Below, piece after piece: positions 1 to 13,700 of a stretch of 64,000 nucleotides of DNA (the first letter of the stretch is position 1; each line of letters opens with the position of its first letter). The stretch lies in the NCBI GenBank assembly GCA_002914805.1, contig JXTB01000133.1, forward strand, positions 348,561-412,560, written 5' to 3'. Both the position numbers and the translations under genes were made by a program. Source of the stretch: Parasponia andersonii. Lineage: Eukaryota > Streptophyta > Magnoliopsida > Rosales > Cannabaceae. The notes beneath the pieces were generated by a model. It was not told the DNA's origin. It saw only the letters and a program-made list of their open reading frames with translations, and searched no databases.

Positions 1-182
1 AGATAATCACATCACCACTAATAAACTTCTACTGAAATTTCTGTTTATAGACTATATCTACATGGAGCATTTCTTTCTTTTTTGTTCTTTTTTCCCACCT
101 TTTTAGTGATTGTATTGTATCTGAAGAAACCAGTGAGAATAACCTTTCACGATTGGCATGAAATACATAATATGTACTTCAG

Positions 183-2043
183 GCATTGGAGCAACAAGCT
201 GGAGCATCAGATGATTTTCAAGAAATTCCTACTGAAGAAAAAGAATCTTCTAAAAGAAAGTTCAGTATTGATGCAGCATTGGAGGACAAGATCTGTGATC
301 TCTACGACCTTTATGTTGATGTACTGTTTTGTCCTGCAACGCCTCTTCTGATAATCTGTTACTTCTTTGGGAAGAAACTTTTTTTTGGTTAATGTTATTC
401 TTTGATTGTTATTGGTTATGTTTCAGGGCCTGGATGAAGATGCCGGTCCTCAAATTAGAAAGCTGTATGCAGAGGTATTTATTCCGTGTGTTTCTTTCTT
501 ATTTAATAATTTGTCTCGGCAAAGTTTTTTGGGTGCTTCCTAAAATGTGCTGTATGAAAATTTTGTAAGCTGTTAGATAATGAAAGCAGCCAAATCTATG
601 CTAGGATTTCTGAATTCAGACTCCCAAATACAGAATATAAGACCTTCTGCTTTTTCTTGCTGTCTCTCCCTTTGACATCTGTCCTTTTCATTATCCAAGG
701 AAATTTTGGAAGTTTTACTGGGAAGAAGCTATAGCCTAGAGGATGCACTGTAATTAATTTTCGTAACTGTAGCATTATAAACCAATCCTTTATGTTTCTT
801 TAAGGTCATCTGCTTGAAGAGCCTTGCTTAAAACTTTTGTGCTTAGTGAAACTTCCTCCATTTATATTCGTGAAGCTTTCCTGACGTGTTCAGTCTCATG
901 TAAATTCAGCTCGCAAAATTATGGCCAAATGGCTTCATGGATAACCATGGGATCAAAGGTGCAATATGTCGGGCAAAAGAGAGGCGAAGAGGACTTTATA
1001 GCAGAAATAAGGTACCAGGAGTTGTAAATTCATCAGCTGACCCAAATGTTTTTCATACTGTTAATTGTTGTTAAGACTTGAAGACTTAAGAGTTTTATAG
1101 TCCTGCTCGTGCTCTAAATTCCCTATCCTGTAGATTTTTTACAAAAGTTGTGTGTTTTTTCCTGTCTAGACATACTTTGTGGTCATACTTTAAGCCCCAT
1201 TTATTTATATGTGATGTATTCTCGGGTGTTTCTTGACAAAATAGTGTCCATGTGGATAATATGCTATCATCGACTGGGAAACTCCTAAATTATTTCCAAG
1301 TTTCTACTTCCTGTTTGGAAAATATTTGAAAGTTGTTTAGCATCCATACTAGTTCAAGACTTGATAGTTTTTTTAAAGAAGATGCAGGTAAAAAAATTTT
1401 ACTGTTGCAGCTAACTTCTTTTTTGGGCGGACTGGTCTTTATGTTTAAAGGAACCTTTGAAGCTTAGGGAAAGAAAGGAATAGTTTTGTAATACCCCTGA
1501 TTGCCACTTTTTAATGTTCTTTAGCTTTTTGTGTCACACAATTTTTATTATCTGTCAACTTGTTGAAATATCTTTGTTCAGGATCAGGAGAAAATCAAGA
1601 GGAAAAAGATGTTAGCCCCTAGAACAGAGGAGAATGTTCGAGTTGAGGCTAGTTCAATTTCGCAGGCACAATATATACGAGAAAGGTTGCCTACTGAATC
1701 TGGCAGTCACAGTTCAGCCAACAAGCCAGTTTCTGCGTCAACTGTGGCTGTGCGGATTCCCAGTCCATTGAATGTTCTGAGCTTCGACAAGGTAAAACAA
1801 GAGAAGGTCAAAGGAAGTTCAAGCCACTCCCTTGATGATGTGAGGGTGGGAGATGGTGCCATGCCAAAGAAGAAGGTGAAGAGAAAGCCAGAAGTAGAGT
1901 TGGATGAAACTCGTCTCCGGCCAGAGAAGTTACCATCCCAACTGGGAGAGGAAAGACAGAAGTCGCACAAGCAGGCTACAAGTCTACAGCATAAACCAAA
2001 CCTTCAGTCCACTGTCCTCCCAAGCCTTGAACAATCAAGCTGA
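183..2043 (+). CDS. UBN: Ubinuclein (UBN1/UBN2-type HIRA complex subunit), 3' exons only
   Basis: Exons seen: 183-320, 427-474, 910-1011 and 1582-2043, all with AG/GT borders and matching frame; the upstream exons lie before the window. The joined reading carries ALEDKICDLYDLYVD, then GLDEDAGPQIRKLYAE, then LAKLWPNGFMDNHGIKGAIC with RAKERRRGLY, and a basic stretch DQEKIKRKK. This is the conserved middle block of plant ubinucleins (annotated in Arabidopsis as 'wound-responsive family' proteins). The 3' exon encodes a Ser-, Lys- and Glu-rich tail of about 150 residues with PKKKVKRKPE, a likely nuclear localisation signal, and ends at TGA 2041-2043. Ubinucleins work in the nucleus with HIRA and CABIN1 to deposit histone H3.3 independently of replication. 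The N-terminal Hpc2-related domain is not in the window, so intactness cannot be judged. Family call firm; which paralogue is inference. Confidence 0.88.
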
Positions 2044-2810
2044 CATGATATTAGCTCACTTAGTTTTTCTTACCATCATATTGCTCTTGTAAGAAAGTTT
2101 TCATTTTTTTAGTTCTTTTCATGGGTTGGCTTCATTCATTGTGACCAACTTATTATTACCATTTTTGTAATTAAGTGTCATTTCGTGCTGCCTTATGCAT
2201 TAGATGCTTTTCTTTAAATAGAGATAGCTGAAAGCTGTAATTTCTTAATGCTTATGCAAGTCCTACCGAAATCGGTGCCGTGTGAAAAAACTCCTCACTT
2301 GACAAGCTACGATTAGAGGTTTCTTCCTAATTCTTACAGCACCTTCACTAAGGTTGTTATTTTCGTTTTAACAAAATTTTCGGACATAATTTCTTGGTAA
2401 AATTATATTGACATCTACTACATCATGTTAAAATTATAATGATACTATAAAAATACTTGAAAATCAATAATATATTCACCACTCAACTACAATATTCTTT
2501 TTCATTCGAAAAAAAAAATGTTATTTTTTTAATTATAATAATTAAGTGTTGTTTTTAAAAATTAATCAATTAACACTACAATTTGTTGGTCAAGAGTAAA
2601 ATTTGAATTACATTCAATTAAAAGAAAGAGTGCTTGTGTAAAATTAGTGGTATTTTTTTTTTCAGATAAATCTCGACAGAACGAGGGAAATTAAAAAAAA
2701 AAAGATATATCAATTCAGAAGTGGCATAAAATTGATCTCTCAAAACAAAGAAACAGAAAAAAAAAATTAGTGAAACCAATAATTAGATTTAGCAATGCAA
2801 TCGTCGTAAA
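2044..2810 (+). other. Ubinuclein 3' UTR and AT-rich downstream spacer
   Basis: The sequence after the ubinuclein stop is T-rich and gene-like to about 2340, a plausible 3' UTR. It then becomes AT-rich with poly-A and poly-T runs. No reading frame or known element is visible here. Confidence 0.4.
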
Positions 2811-3830
2811 TAAAAGATAGAGTGGATTACCACTAAGCGGGATAAATAAAGGAAGCACGAAAAGCTAAAAAATTAACTATACAATTACCCTCCTGATAGA
2901 TATGAGTGATCACAAAATCTATATGAATAATGTACCCCAATGCTATACATCAGGCTGATCTCTAATGGAAAGGAACTTTAAGGGAACGGGCCAAAAGAAG
3001 AAAAACGACATAGACTGAATCACTCTCTAACTAGAGATACTTCCATCCATATTTCCAAGCAAAATCAATCATATGAATAACCGCTACCAATTTTGCCTCA
3101 AAAGCGTAACCTATTCCTAAATGAATAGAGAAATATCCTTAAACAATCCCTTTATGAGTCTGAAATACTCATGAACACCCAGAAGGACCCGGTGAGTTAT
3201 AAGCAAAACCGTCAGTGTTGACCTTGACCCAAGATAGAGGAGGGGGTCTTCATATAATTTCAATAATGATTGGTGTATTTCGAGGCCTACCTTTGACCCG
3301 GAGCTCTCATAAAATTAAGAGATCAGTCATAAATTTAGACATAGAACTAGAAACTAGAGACTCAGTCTCTCTAATAAAACACCATAGAAAAATAAATGCT
3401 GAAGATATAGATGACTTTTTGTATTCAAAAATTACCAAATTCCGAAGAAGTCATATAATCCAAAAAATATAGACCAAACCAACTATCCAAAAAGCTCAAA
3501 GTTGTAGGCTAAATGAGCAAAATTGAGCTCTATCTCAAATATCTCTCACAGAGCCCTTTAGAAAGACCGGCGTATGAAATAAAGAGGATATGGCCTACCA
3601 AAGCTGTACAACAAAAGGGCAATTAATTAATAAATATGACTAGTCCTCGACCAAGGAATGACAAAAATAACAACAAGATAGAAGATGAAAGCCTCGCTTC
3701 ATCAAGGAAAAAATAGTAGGAAGCTGATCATGAAGAGTCCTTCAAAATAAAATCGACCTCGAAGGAGAACAAATCAACGTCATCCATCTCCAATATAGGT
3801 ATCAACGACACATATGTATATGTAGTTGGT
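2810..3830 (-). mobile_element. Decayed 3' end of a LINE (zf-RVT plus RNase H), minus strand
   Basis: Reading the minus strand, with stops and frame shifts, gives the end of a plant non-LTR retrotransposon ORF2. About 3780-3480 resembles the zinc-binding region after the reverse transcriptase (a KRGFHLLS-like block, then CPFVVQLW-like residues). About 3240-2880 is an RNase H domain: WVKVNTDGFAYNSPGPSGCS, then FEAKLVAVIHMIDFAWKYGW, then LESDS, then VTHIYQEGN. The VNTDG, E and ESDS positions match the acidic residues of plant LINE RNase H. It is truncated at the 5' side and not functional. Its orientation is opposite to the LINE at 7.3-14.5 kb, so it is a separate insertion. Confidence 0.75.
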
Positions 3831-6800
3831 TAGAAAGTTGTTTAAGCTCTGTTGCTGCACCGAGCACCACTGGAACCCTATCGAAACCACAACCAAAACT
3901 TAAGCATCCTCGTTTTCAGCCGCCACTCAACCCGATGCTGCAGCTCACCTGTAACCAAAGCCTGAAAAAAAAAAACGACTGACTCTGTCGAGATCATCGC
4001 CCAACACACCGAGCACCAGCCGTTAAACCACCTATCGCCGAGCTCCACTGTGCACCACTAAACACCTATTGTCGAGCTCGTCGTTCTTAGACTAGAGCCA
4101 AAATCTGGCATCGACAGGCTAAGTTGGACTGCGCCCTTATCCTTGTTTCGACCACACCCAAGCCGGAGCTTGTGAATGCTACAACCATGCTAAACTCTAC
4201 CGCTTCTGTTTGTGGATCCAATATTTAGCACAAATAAGAGAGCCCTTTTACTGATCTGTTTGCGTAATATGGTCACGACCAAATCTCCAACACAAGTGAG
4301 TAATTTTCTATCTATTTTCGAGCTTGTGGTGTCATTCTTGTTTGCTTTTGTATGCTCTGGTGGTGATTTATGGTTTTGGGAACTTTTGGACCTTTTGATT
4401 GCATTGACTGAAATAGGTGAATACACACCATATATTCGATGAAATGCTTGTGAGGTGTTTGGATCTTTGATCTAAAATTTTTGAGGGAATTTTGAGCTGA
4501 GAACTTTGGTATATAATAGTTATGAAAGAAAAGAGTGGTTTTGGTGACTAGACTATCACTAGACTTATTGTGGTTCTTTAGTCCTTATTCTTGCCTTAAT
4601 CTTTGGTTTCTTGTTGCTTGTGGTGTACTTTAGTTGTTTGGTGGGTATTAGGGTGTGTTTGGTGGCCATTTGGCCTTGTGGTTAGTCATGGCTAATGAAG
4701 TATTTGATCATAAGGATATTTTTTCTTTTCACTCAAAAAATTTTAGTCCAATTGTGGCTGGTGGCTCTTTGTTTGTTAAATCTGATTCTAAAATAGATGT
4801 GGTTAGAGGATTTAATGAAACTTTAATGACTGCTAACCTCTTTGGTGGCTCAGCTGCTACTTTGCTTTCAAGTAGCTATGCACATTATAACACTCCCTAG
4901 CTATACTACATAGAAATATGCTCACTTATACGTAGAAAAGCTAAACAGTATTATCTTACTTTCATTGACCTTACAAAAGTGGAAAGTAGAGGATAAATTT
5001 AAACTTTTCTGTTTGGATCTAAAAACTTCTGCTATACACCTATTTTACACTGTTATAATATATATATTTTGTACAATACAAAACACAGTGCTAATATTAT
5101 TCACAACTCCTACAGGATAACTACATACACATACATAGTAAAAATATATACAAGATTTTTAAAAAGTACTTCTTCAGTTCAAAACTGGCATATGAATAGC
5201 ATTGGAGTGGAAACATCTCAGCCAACATTATTCCTAGTTCTGATCATCTGCATCATAAGAACTAAATGAGCAATGGTTCAGTAAATGGAAATCCATGCAT
5301 GCCTATGAACAATTTGTACATAAAACTAATTAGTCTTTATACCCTTAATTTCCTTAAAAAAATATTAATATTCAAATCATCTTTGGGCCCCCTTCTTCGT
5401 ATAGTTCCTAACTCAGTGACATAGTAAGTATTCTCTTAATAAATATCATTTAAGGCTTATCCTATCTTGGAATTAACCTTAAGGGATTTGACCTCCCTTT
5501 GGTTTGGCTCACCCTGTCTTGGACTTAACCTCAAGGGATTTCACCATATTTACCTACTAGATCAACAAGATAAGAACCATACCCCTCTTTAAAATAAATA
5601 ACGTTTAAGGTATAAGACTCTTTATTAAAATCATAACCTATAAATAATTATTTTATGCATACAAACATGACATGCAATGATATGAACAATTTTAATATAT
5701 ATATATATAAATTTCAATATCACAAATACATCAGCTTTAATATATACAATCATATTCGTACGTTCTTATGATGCTACAGTGGAATTTCCACTTACTTTTA
5801 GACTTTAATGATAAAGAGAGTGAAAAGTAGATTTCTCTATCTTCCAAGAAGCTTGATTTGTTTGGACCCTAATTATATTATTCCATTTCCAATTAATCCA
5901 TCTTATTAAGAAATAGCTATTAAAATTATCAATGACATGTTTGCACTTCAACTTAGGCTACTAGGAACTTTTTAGCTCGTATTTCATATTCATATATTAT
6001 AAAAAGAAAGTCTGATTTTAGTTTCATATACATATATTTCTCAATTCTAAAGCACTTAAACTTGAAAGTGAAACATTTATTAATAGTACTTATGGAAATT
6101 AACGTAAATGGAAATATTACATCAACGGAATCATTAGAAATTACTAATAATTATACTCTACAACTCTTAGTTAAGAAATTTTAAGAGTTTCTCAATATTA
6201 ACAACTAGATACTACTCAAGTGAATAAGAGTATACCTGATGCGATTAACTATAATGGAAACTAAAGATATAAATATATATATATATATATTTTGTAGCTA
6301 AAGATAATACAAGATTTAAAATTAATAGTTTTCACAAGTTTCGTTTATAGTATAAAACAAAATCGTTCAATATTAATAGATACCAGGTTGTAATTCTCTA
6401 TAACCAAATTAACAAGAATTACTCTTAAATTCTACTCCACAACCACATCCTTGAATCTTTATGTATATAACTAAAAGCAATGAGAATGAAACAATTATTA
6501 TATGTAATACTAAAAACTTTGGCTTAAGAATAAAGCTACAATTAATATAATTATCAAATGATTCTCATGAGATGTACACCAGATATGTTTCTTATTTATT
6601 TAAAAACACAAAGAAACGTACTCACGTTGGAGCATAATGACTTGATTTTAATCAAGGAATTAGATAGTGGATAATTAATATATGGGTAAAGGGATTTTTA
6701 GTGAAGGGTTCGTTGGTGAAAAAAAGAAACTGCAACTTGATTTGAATTTTACTTAGAAGAAGATATATAACTCTTTTACTTAAGTAGATGAAATGAGTCG

Positions 6801-7340
6801 ATGGGTTTGAGTTTTTTTTTTTTTGGCCTTTATAAGCTAAGTCGGTTCATAAATTCCTAGATAATCAATAATAAAAAAATAAATAATAAAAAAATAAAAC
6901 TAAGTATATCTAGACATACGTACGAGAGAGATAGTTACACATTAATCTAGGTACTCACTAAATTATATTAAGACATAATTACACTTATTATTTTATAATT
7001 GTTGATTTTGATACTGATCAAATATACCTCTTAATTAGAGTAATAATTCAAAATGCATATATTTAGGTGTTATATATATATATATATAAATTATATTGAT
7101 CTCCACCTTACTAAATTATGATCAAGTAAAATTAGAGAATTTATCTCGCTAATGTGTAAACCTGTTCACCACAAATACGTCACTCCTTCTTGGGTTCAGA
7201 AACCAATCCTTTCATTATATGTATGAGATTTCAAAAACTTTTCTAGTAGTCAATTAAGCAAATTTTATTTAATTTATATCCTACTATAAATAGACATGTT
7301 AAGATAACATGCAAAAATATTTATTATTGGCAAATGCACA
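3831..7340. other. Intergenic, no recognisable gene
   Basis: Positions 3840-4180 are noticeably richer in GC (many CCACC and CGAGC words) but have no long frame. Positions 4200-4900 contain small open frames, the longest being 81 codons at 4655-4900, with no similarity I recognise. From 5000 onward it is AT-rich with short TA repeats near 5695, 6275 and 7072. Two nearby related stretches, about 5450-5490 and 5510-5545, both read 'CTTGGAMTTAACCTYAAGGG', a small local duplication. A decayed LTR here is possible but I could not find paired ends. Confidence 0.4.
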
Positions 7341-7349
7341 TGTGAGAAT

Positions 7350-8536
7350 TTTGAGTACTACACACGTGGTACTGGAGTTCCGGAATTAGGACAAAGAAAG
7401 AGTAATAGAGCTGGTCTCTCTTATGCTCAAATTTTAAGTTCCTCCTCACGTGTTGAGTGTGATATTAAAACTTCCACAACCTTGCCTCCCCTTGAGATTG
7501 TCATATCTCATACTTCTATTATTGCTCCAAAGCTGTCCAAGCCAAGTATTAAAGAGAATTATGTTTGTGTACGGGTAAATGAACAAGTTTTAAAAACACA
7601 CATGAAATTGTATCAATTTTTGCTTATTGGATGTGTTTTCTTATCTAGAGGTTAAACTCCATGAAAACTTATTGATCTTAAGTTAAAGCTTCAATCAATA
7701 TGGTATCTTGCTTTCCTATGGCATCTCATCTCTTTAGGTAAGGGATATTTTCACATCCTTTTATCTTCGAAGGAGGAAAAACTAAAAGTGTAGGGTTTGG
7801 ATTCTTTAAGTTTAAAACCAGGGATACTATGTCTTCAACCTTGGTATCTTAATTTTAACCCCAATACCTAAAACTTAACTAGGACTCAAGTTTGGGTGCA
7901 ATTTTATGAATTATCATAGATTTATTGGGACTTCAAATCCTTTCTGATTTAGCCCGTAGAGTTGGTGTTCCTATACGATTTGATGAGATGACACTTAAGA
8001 GTGAGTTTGCCATTTTGCAAGGATTCTTATTGATATTAACTTATCCCAACCTATTTCAGATTCTCTAATGGTGGATGTTGATTATGATTGTTTTTTTTAT
8101 CTCTTTGGAGTATGAACGTCTCCCGGACTTCTGCTCTACATGTTAAACTATTGGTCACGCTACTTCTTTTTATAGGCATGACCATAAGATTGAGGCTTCT
8201 AATGAGAATGATTCTAAGATAACTCGAGGATCTTCTAGAATTCATAAACAAGTTTATAGACCTTCTACCAAGTTTTCCAAGACTACAGAGATTCCTACTC
8301 ATGTCATTCCATCTAATATTGTTCCTACTAAGGAACTGGTCAGTAATTCAATGCAAGTGCCCACTAAGAATTCTTTTTCACTTCTCCTGAAAAATGAAAG
8401 AAGAAGATTCAGGACTTCGATGACGTTAGTAAGACTAATAAGCTTTCTCAAAATCCTCGGATGGTGGCTAATCCTAATAGCTCTAAGAATTTTATTCATT
8501 CTCCAGATTCTTTGGGAAAACTCTCTAGTTCAAAGA
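7350..8536 (+). mobile_element. LINE copy A: ORF1 (DUF4283-type gag-like protein) remnant
   Basis: A broken frame runs through about 7550-8190. Segments such as VRVNEQVLKTHMKLYQF, LIGCVFLSRG, LKLQSIW, LGKGYFHILL and VWGLDSLSLKPG match the DUF4283 domain of plant LINE ORF1 proteins. A degraded Cys knuckle region follows ('ATCTCTTTGG...' to about 8160). The stretch 8194-8536 is repeated at 10783-11125 on the far side of the LTR block. Many stops; not functional. The element is cut at 8536 by LTR sequence. The 5' end is not sharply defined. Confidence 0.7.
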
Positions 8537-10046
8537 TGTCACGACCCAAAACTCGGGCCAATAGCAAAAAGGGAATTTCACAAAGATGGGAAATTCCTTA
8601 ATTTATTTGAAAAGTGTCAAAAGAACTAGTTTTATAAAACGGTCCATTTAAATAAAATAATTAGAATTTCATCCCATGAACCATTCCCACAGTTCGTATA
8701 CACCATTAAACATAGATCGAACAATTATTTAAAATCGCGAAATTAAATATAAGTCCAAGCATCACCATTATCCATAACAGAACTCAAATCCCAGAATGAC
8801 ATACATTAGTTCACCGACAAAATAGAAAGCAGTAATCTTGGTTCAATGCTAAACAAAACCCAAACAATCTAAACACTATGATGACAAGCTTCTAACATTA
8901 CCGAGAAACGAACTACAGTCAAGATGACCTCTTACTCCTCTTGATCACCAAGATCGCACTGGATACCACCTGAGGAAGAAGGTAGGGGGAGTGAGCATAA
9001 AATGCCCAGTAGGAAAAACGATTACCTCGGTCGAAAATATTTTAGTAATGGAGAATTCCTGCATGGTTAGTTTAGTCCAAAATATACATATATATATATA
9101 TATAATATAAATCAGAAATCCACATATATATATATATATATAAAGTAGTGTAATCAAAACCATTCAATTCATATGCACATGATACAAATCAGCCCATACC
9201 AATGAGCTTTCATTCTCTCATCTGTGGAAACCCAGGATGATGGTACTAAGTATGCCTAACAGCATGCCTGACACCTAAGCCCATACCCATGTGTCGCCTA
9301 CCAAACCTGGAGGGGCAACCGAATTGCCTACGCCTGCCAAATGGGAAGGTAATCAGAAGTAACAAAACTCCACGCGAGTTTACGGAATGTACACCGATGG
9401 TGGGACACGTAACGTCACACTGTAAACCCACAATGCTAATACGGTGCTCATATATGATCCTATGATACATGCAATACAGAACTGAAGTGTGAAAATAATC
9501 ATGCTCAAGTTTTTCAATAAAATCAACATATTAGGTTTTATAGGAAAACGGGAAGCATAACGGCCCTATTTTTAATATATCCAAAATAACCTGCACTCAG
9601 AAAATTTCCAGAGCAATACAATATATATACATCGTACAATCAATTCCCATCACATATGTTCAAGAAAACCAAAAATCACATTTATTCTCATATGTTGTAC
9701 AAAATAAGTTTTATTCAAAAACGATATAAAACAGAGGTAATTAAGTCCCTACTTCGCTCGAATAGCGATACCACGCTATTGAATCCTCAAGATATCGTTG
9801 ACGATTACCTGGAGGGTCAGAGACTAATTCCAAGCCCTCGATCATCCTCTTGCGAAAAACCAACTTCTCAACAGAGCTTCAAATCCACAAACGGACCTCT
9901 TCACTAAATTCCTAGCATCCAAAATAGGTAGATTAGACATATAACTTGTCCAATTCAGGTCCGGCCCACGCCGGGCCGGTGGCATACAAAACGAGGCAAA
10001 TCTCGACCGTCCGATCTTAATTTCTATGTCGGTCACCAAACATAGG

Positions 10047-10082
<36 letters not shown>

Positions 10083-10474
10083 AACTTTCCCATTTTTTGG
10101 GTACAATCCAAAAATAACAACAAAAAACACAATCCAATAGCCGGATCAAAAAGTCAAACTTAAACTCAAAATATCCAAAAATAGCAACTTTTGATTCGGG
10201 CATTATGGGGTTAAGATATATATATATATATATCTTGACAATCCTTGCGACGAGACGAATCCAACGAGCATGATTTGGTGTCAAATGGTGGCCGAAATCG
10301 TCGCCAATGGCCAAAAATCTGAAATGGCACTTTGTCTTCTCCGGTAACGGCGACCTTCTATGGCAGCTGGAACCGCTTGGCGCGGCATGGGGGAGCTCCA
10401 CCGATGGTCTGCGCGGGCGGACGACAGCGGGAGGTGAGCTGCGGCGGCTTCCTCGGTTCTCGGCCAAGCATGTG

Positions 10475-10525
<51 letters not shown>

Positions 10526-10780
10526 ATCGGGGGGGAGGGGAAGAGAGAGAAGAGAGAGAGATGAAAAGAAACAGGGCACGTGACTCTGTTTTATGGGGCA
10601 GTACAATTTTTCAAAAATTGCACATAAGTCCCCAAAATTTTAAATTTCTATCAATTCCGTCTCCCAAAATTTACAATATAGTCATTCTGCACAAAACTTT
10701 TGCAAATTAATCTCCTCATTATTAAATCTAGAAAATTGGTAAAATGTCCAAATTACTCTCCCAGAATCCGGGTTTTTACA
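8537..10780 (-). mobile_element. Solo-LTR-like block, Ty3/gypsy (chromovirus-like), minus strand
   Basis: This 2244-bp block starts TGTCACGACCC and ends GGGTTTTTACA. On the minus strand it therefore begins TGTAAAAACCCGG and ends GGGTCGTGACA, with TG...CA ends. The same design (TGTGACAACCCG at the start, a (GA)-rich leader, a 'GCTCACTCCC'-type block later) is seen in the + strand solo LTR at 49135. No primer-binding site or internal coding domain is present. It holds TA repeats (about 9092-9142, 10050-10080, 10217-10233) and a GA repeat at about 10482-10525. The flanking 5 bp differ (AAAGA left, AGGGC right), so this is not a simple insertion. Family assignment beyond Ty3/gypsy is inference. 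Confidence 0.65.
10482..10525. repeat. (GA)n microsatellite
   Basis: A near-perfect AG dinucleotide run inside the LTR block. The open frames across it that encode poly-Arg/Glu or poly-Leu/Ser are translation of the repeat, not genes. Confidence 0.9.
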
Positions 10781-13700
10781 AGGGCTTCTATTGAGGATGA
10801 TTCTAAGATGACTCGAGGATCTTCTAGAATTCATAAACAAGTTTATAGACCTTCTACCAAGTTTCCTAAGATTACAGAGATTCCTACTCATGTCGTTCCA
10901 TCTAATATTATTCGTACTAAGGAACTGGTCACTAATTCAATGCAGGTGCCCACTAAGAATTCTTTTTCACTTCTCCTGAAAAAGGAAAGAAGAAGATTCA
11001 GGACTTTGATGACGTTAGTAAGACTAATAAGCTTTCTCAAAATCCTCGAGTGGTAGCTGATCCTAATGGCTCTAAGAATTTTATTCATTCTCCAGATTCT
11101 TCGGGAAAACTCTCTAGTTCTAAGATTACAGAAGACTTTGATTTGAATATGATTTATAGCAAGAAAGATGGGGCAAGGGTTGATGTGGCTCTTTCTGGTA
11201 AAAATGATGTGAATGACTCTTTTCTAGAGGTGTTTGATAATTCCAGTGGGATGAGAGCAATATCTAAAGGAACTAGGTCTTTGACTCTGATATTACCCCC
11301 TTGGGTTACACAGTGGCTTATTTCCAAATGAAGGTAATTTATTGGAACTGTAGAGGTATTTCTAATAAGAGTACCCAATTAGCTCTTAGGGACTTTTGTC
11401 TTCGTTATAAACTAGATTTAGGGTGTTTGTTTGAGCCACTATGTTCTTTTAATGCCATTTTAGACTTTTTTGGGACTAGTTTTGGTTTGTCTTTGGTTTG
11501 TACTGATGAGGTGGGCACCCATACTATTTGGATTTTTTCTTCGATTAGAATTCAAAGTTCACTGGACATTTGTAATCACACTCAACATGTCTCTCTTGAG
11601 GTTATGGTTGGTATGTTAACAATTCGTTATTCCTTTGTTTATGGTGCTTTCTCTTCTTTTTCTAAGAAGGAGCTTTGGAGTTCTTTTTTGGACATGGTTG
11701 TTCCTATTTGGTGTATTTTGGGTGATTTTAATGTTTTTCTGGGCTCTCATAAGACAATAGATACTACATACTATGTTTCTTATTTTGACTTTTTCGGCCT
11801 TTTCGGTACTTCTACTCTTATTGATTTGGACACAGGAGTGATTTTTACACCAGGATTAATAGAGGAGTGAGAGGTCTCGTTCTCTCTTGTTTAGACAGAG
11901 CTTTATGTACATCTGGGTTAATTGATCTCTAGTCAAATTTGTCTTGTAGAACTTTGTCTCATCTGCATTCAGATCACTATCCTTTTCTCCTAATTGGAAG
12001 GGATTCAAGAGCTTCTCATCCTCGATTTTTTTTATTTTCAGAATGTTTGGGTGGATGACCCCACTTTCTTCGATTTGGTTTCTGGTGTTTGGTCTTTTCA
12101 GGTTTCTAGTTGTCCTACCTCTCATCTTTGCAGAAACTTAAACTCCTCAAAGCTTCTTTTTGGGCTTGGAATTGGGAAGTTTTTGGTAATTTGTCTACCA
12201 GAGATACCGTCGCTACGGATTGGGTTACAGAAATTCAAAATAGGTTACAAATAAAAGGCTTTTCTGAGGAGACCATTCAGGAAAAGGTTGATATTTTAGC
12301 TGCTCTAGATAATGCTTTAACTATGCATAATTCTTTTATGAGAGATAAGTGTCGTATTTATTGGTTAGAAGGAGGGGATCGTAACTTTTTTTTTTTTTTT
12401 TATCATGTGACCCTTGTAGGAGGTAAAGTTAATAAGCTTTTATCTTCTTTGATTATCAACGACGAAATTATGACTGATCCGGATCGTATTATAGCTTATG
12501 CCATTGACTTTTATGCTTATTTGTTTTTTGAGCCGAATCAATCACCAACTGACTTCTCCATTATTCGAGAGCATGTTCCCACTTTAGTTACTGATCATGA
12601 TAATGCTTGCTTAATGAGTCTTCCTCTTGAGCATGAAATTAGAAATATTATTTTTGATATGGATCCTTCCAGTTCGTCTAGCCTAAATGAATACTCCGTA
12701 GTTGCTGGCCTATGGGTAATGATTTTATCTTGGCAGTTCAGGAGTTTTTTTGTACCGGTAAGATGTTCCCTAGTGTTAATTTTATAGTCCTTATCCCTAA
12801 GGTTACAGAGGCAACTAAAATTGAGCAATTTCGGCCTATTGCTTTAGAATATTTCTTCTTCAATGTCATCACTGAGATTCTTACTACTAGGCTGGGACCT
12901 ATTAGTTCTCGCATTATCTCTTCGAATTAGTTTAGGATTGTGTAAGGCAGGCAGATGGGCGATTGTATTTTGGGAGCCTTTGAGTGTTTTAACTCTTTAA
13001 GCAATTCGGCTTTGGGTGATTATGTTGCTTTAAAGATCGACATTCGTAAGACTTTTGACTCTATTCGTTAGTCCTTTATTCTGAAGGTCTTCAGGTCCTT
13101 TGGTTTTTTGCCTACCTTCACTGTTTAGGTCTCGGCCATCTTTAGTTCTTCCCATATTTCAATCCTTCTAGATGGGACTCCTCATGGTTTATTTTTATGC
13201 TTTCGTGGGGTTAGGCAAGGTGATAATCTTTCTCCTCTCATTTTTTTTCCTTACAGAGGACTTTTTGAGTCGTTACTTGACTCATCTTTTTAGTACAAGA
13301 GTTATTGATTCTATCTCTCTACCTCATAGTAAGAGTGTTTTGACTCATTTTTTATATGCGGATGATGTTCTTATTTTCTATCAAGCTTCACCAAAGAACT
13401 TGAGAGTTGTTCATTCAACTTTTGAGTTGTATGAGTTCCTTTCGGGTCAGCTGGTTAATTAAGAGAAGTTTAATATCTATTTTGGTAAGGGAATTTCCCC
13501 TACCAAAATTAGGGATTTATTTTCTATTTATGGTATGAAGCGAGGTGGAGAGTCAATGCACTAATTGAGGGTTCCTTTATATGTAGGAGCTCCTCGTCAG
13601 TAGTGGTTGATTTCTTAGATGGATAGTTTACTAGCTTAATTTCGTTGTTAGATGGAATTATTCCCTCTTTCGCTGGTAGAGTTGCTCTGGTTAGTTCTGT

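Noticed and set aside
4655..4900. 81-codon open frame in the 4-5 kb spacer
   Set aside because: No recognisable domain, no splice context and no codon pattern; kept only as a mention in the spacer entry.
10033..10606. Open frames with long poly-Leu/Ser or poly-Arg/Glu
   Set aside because: Translation of the (GA)n repeat inside an LTR.
8536..10781. Treating the LTR block as a simple insertion with a very large (343 bp) target duplication
   Set aside because: LTR integrases make 4-6 bp duplications; recombination between two insertions explains the flanks better.
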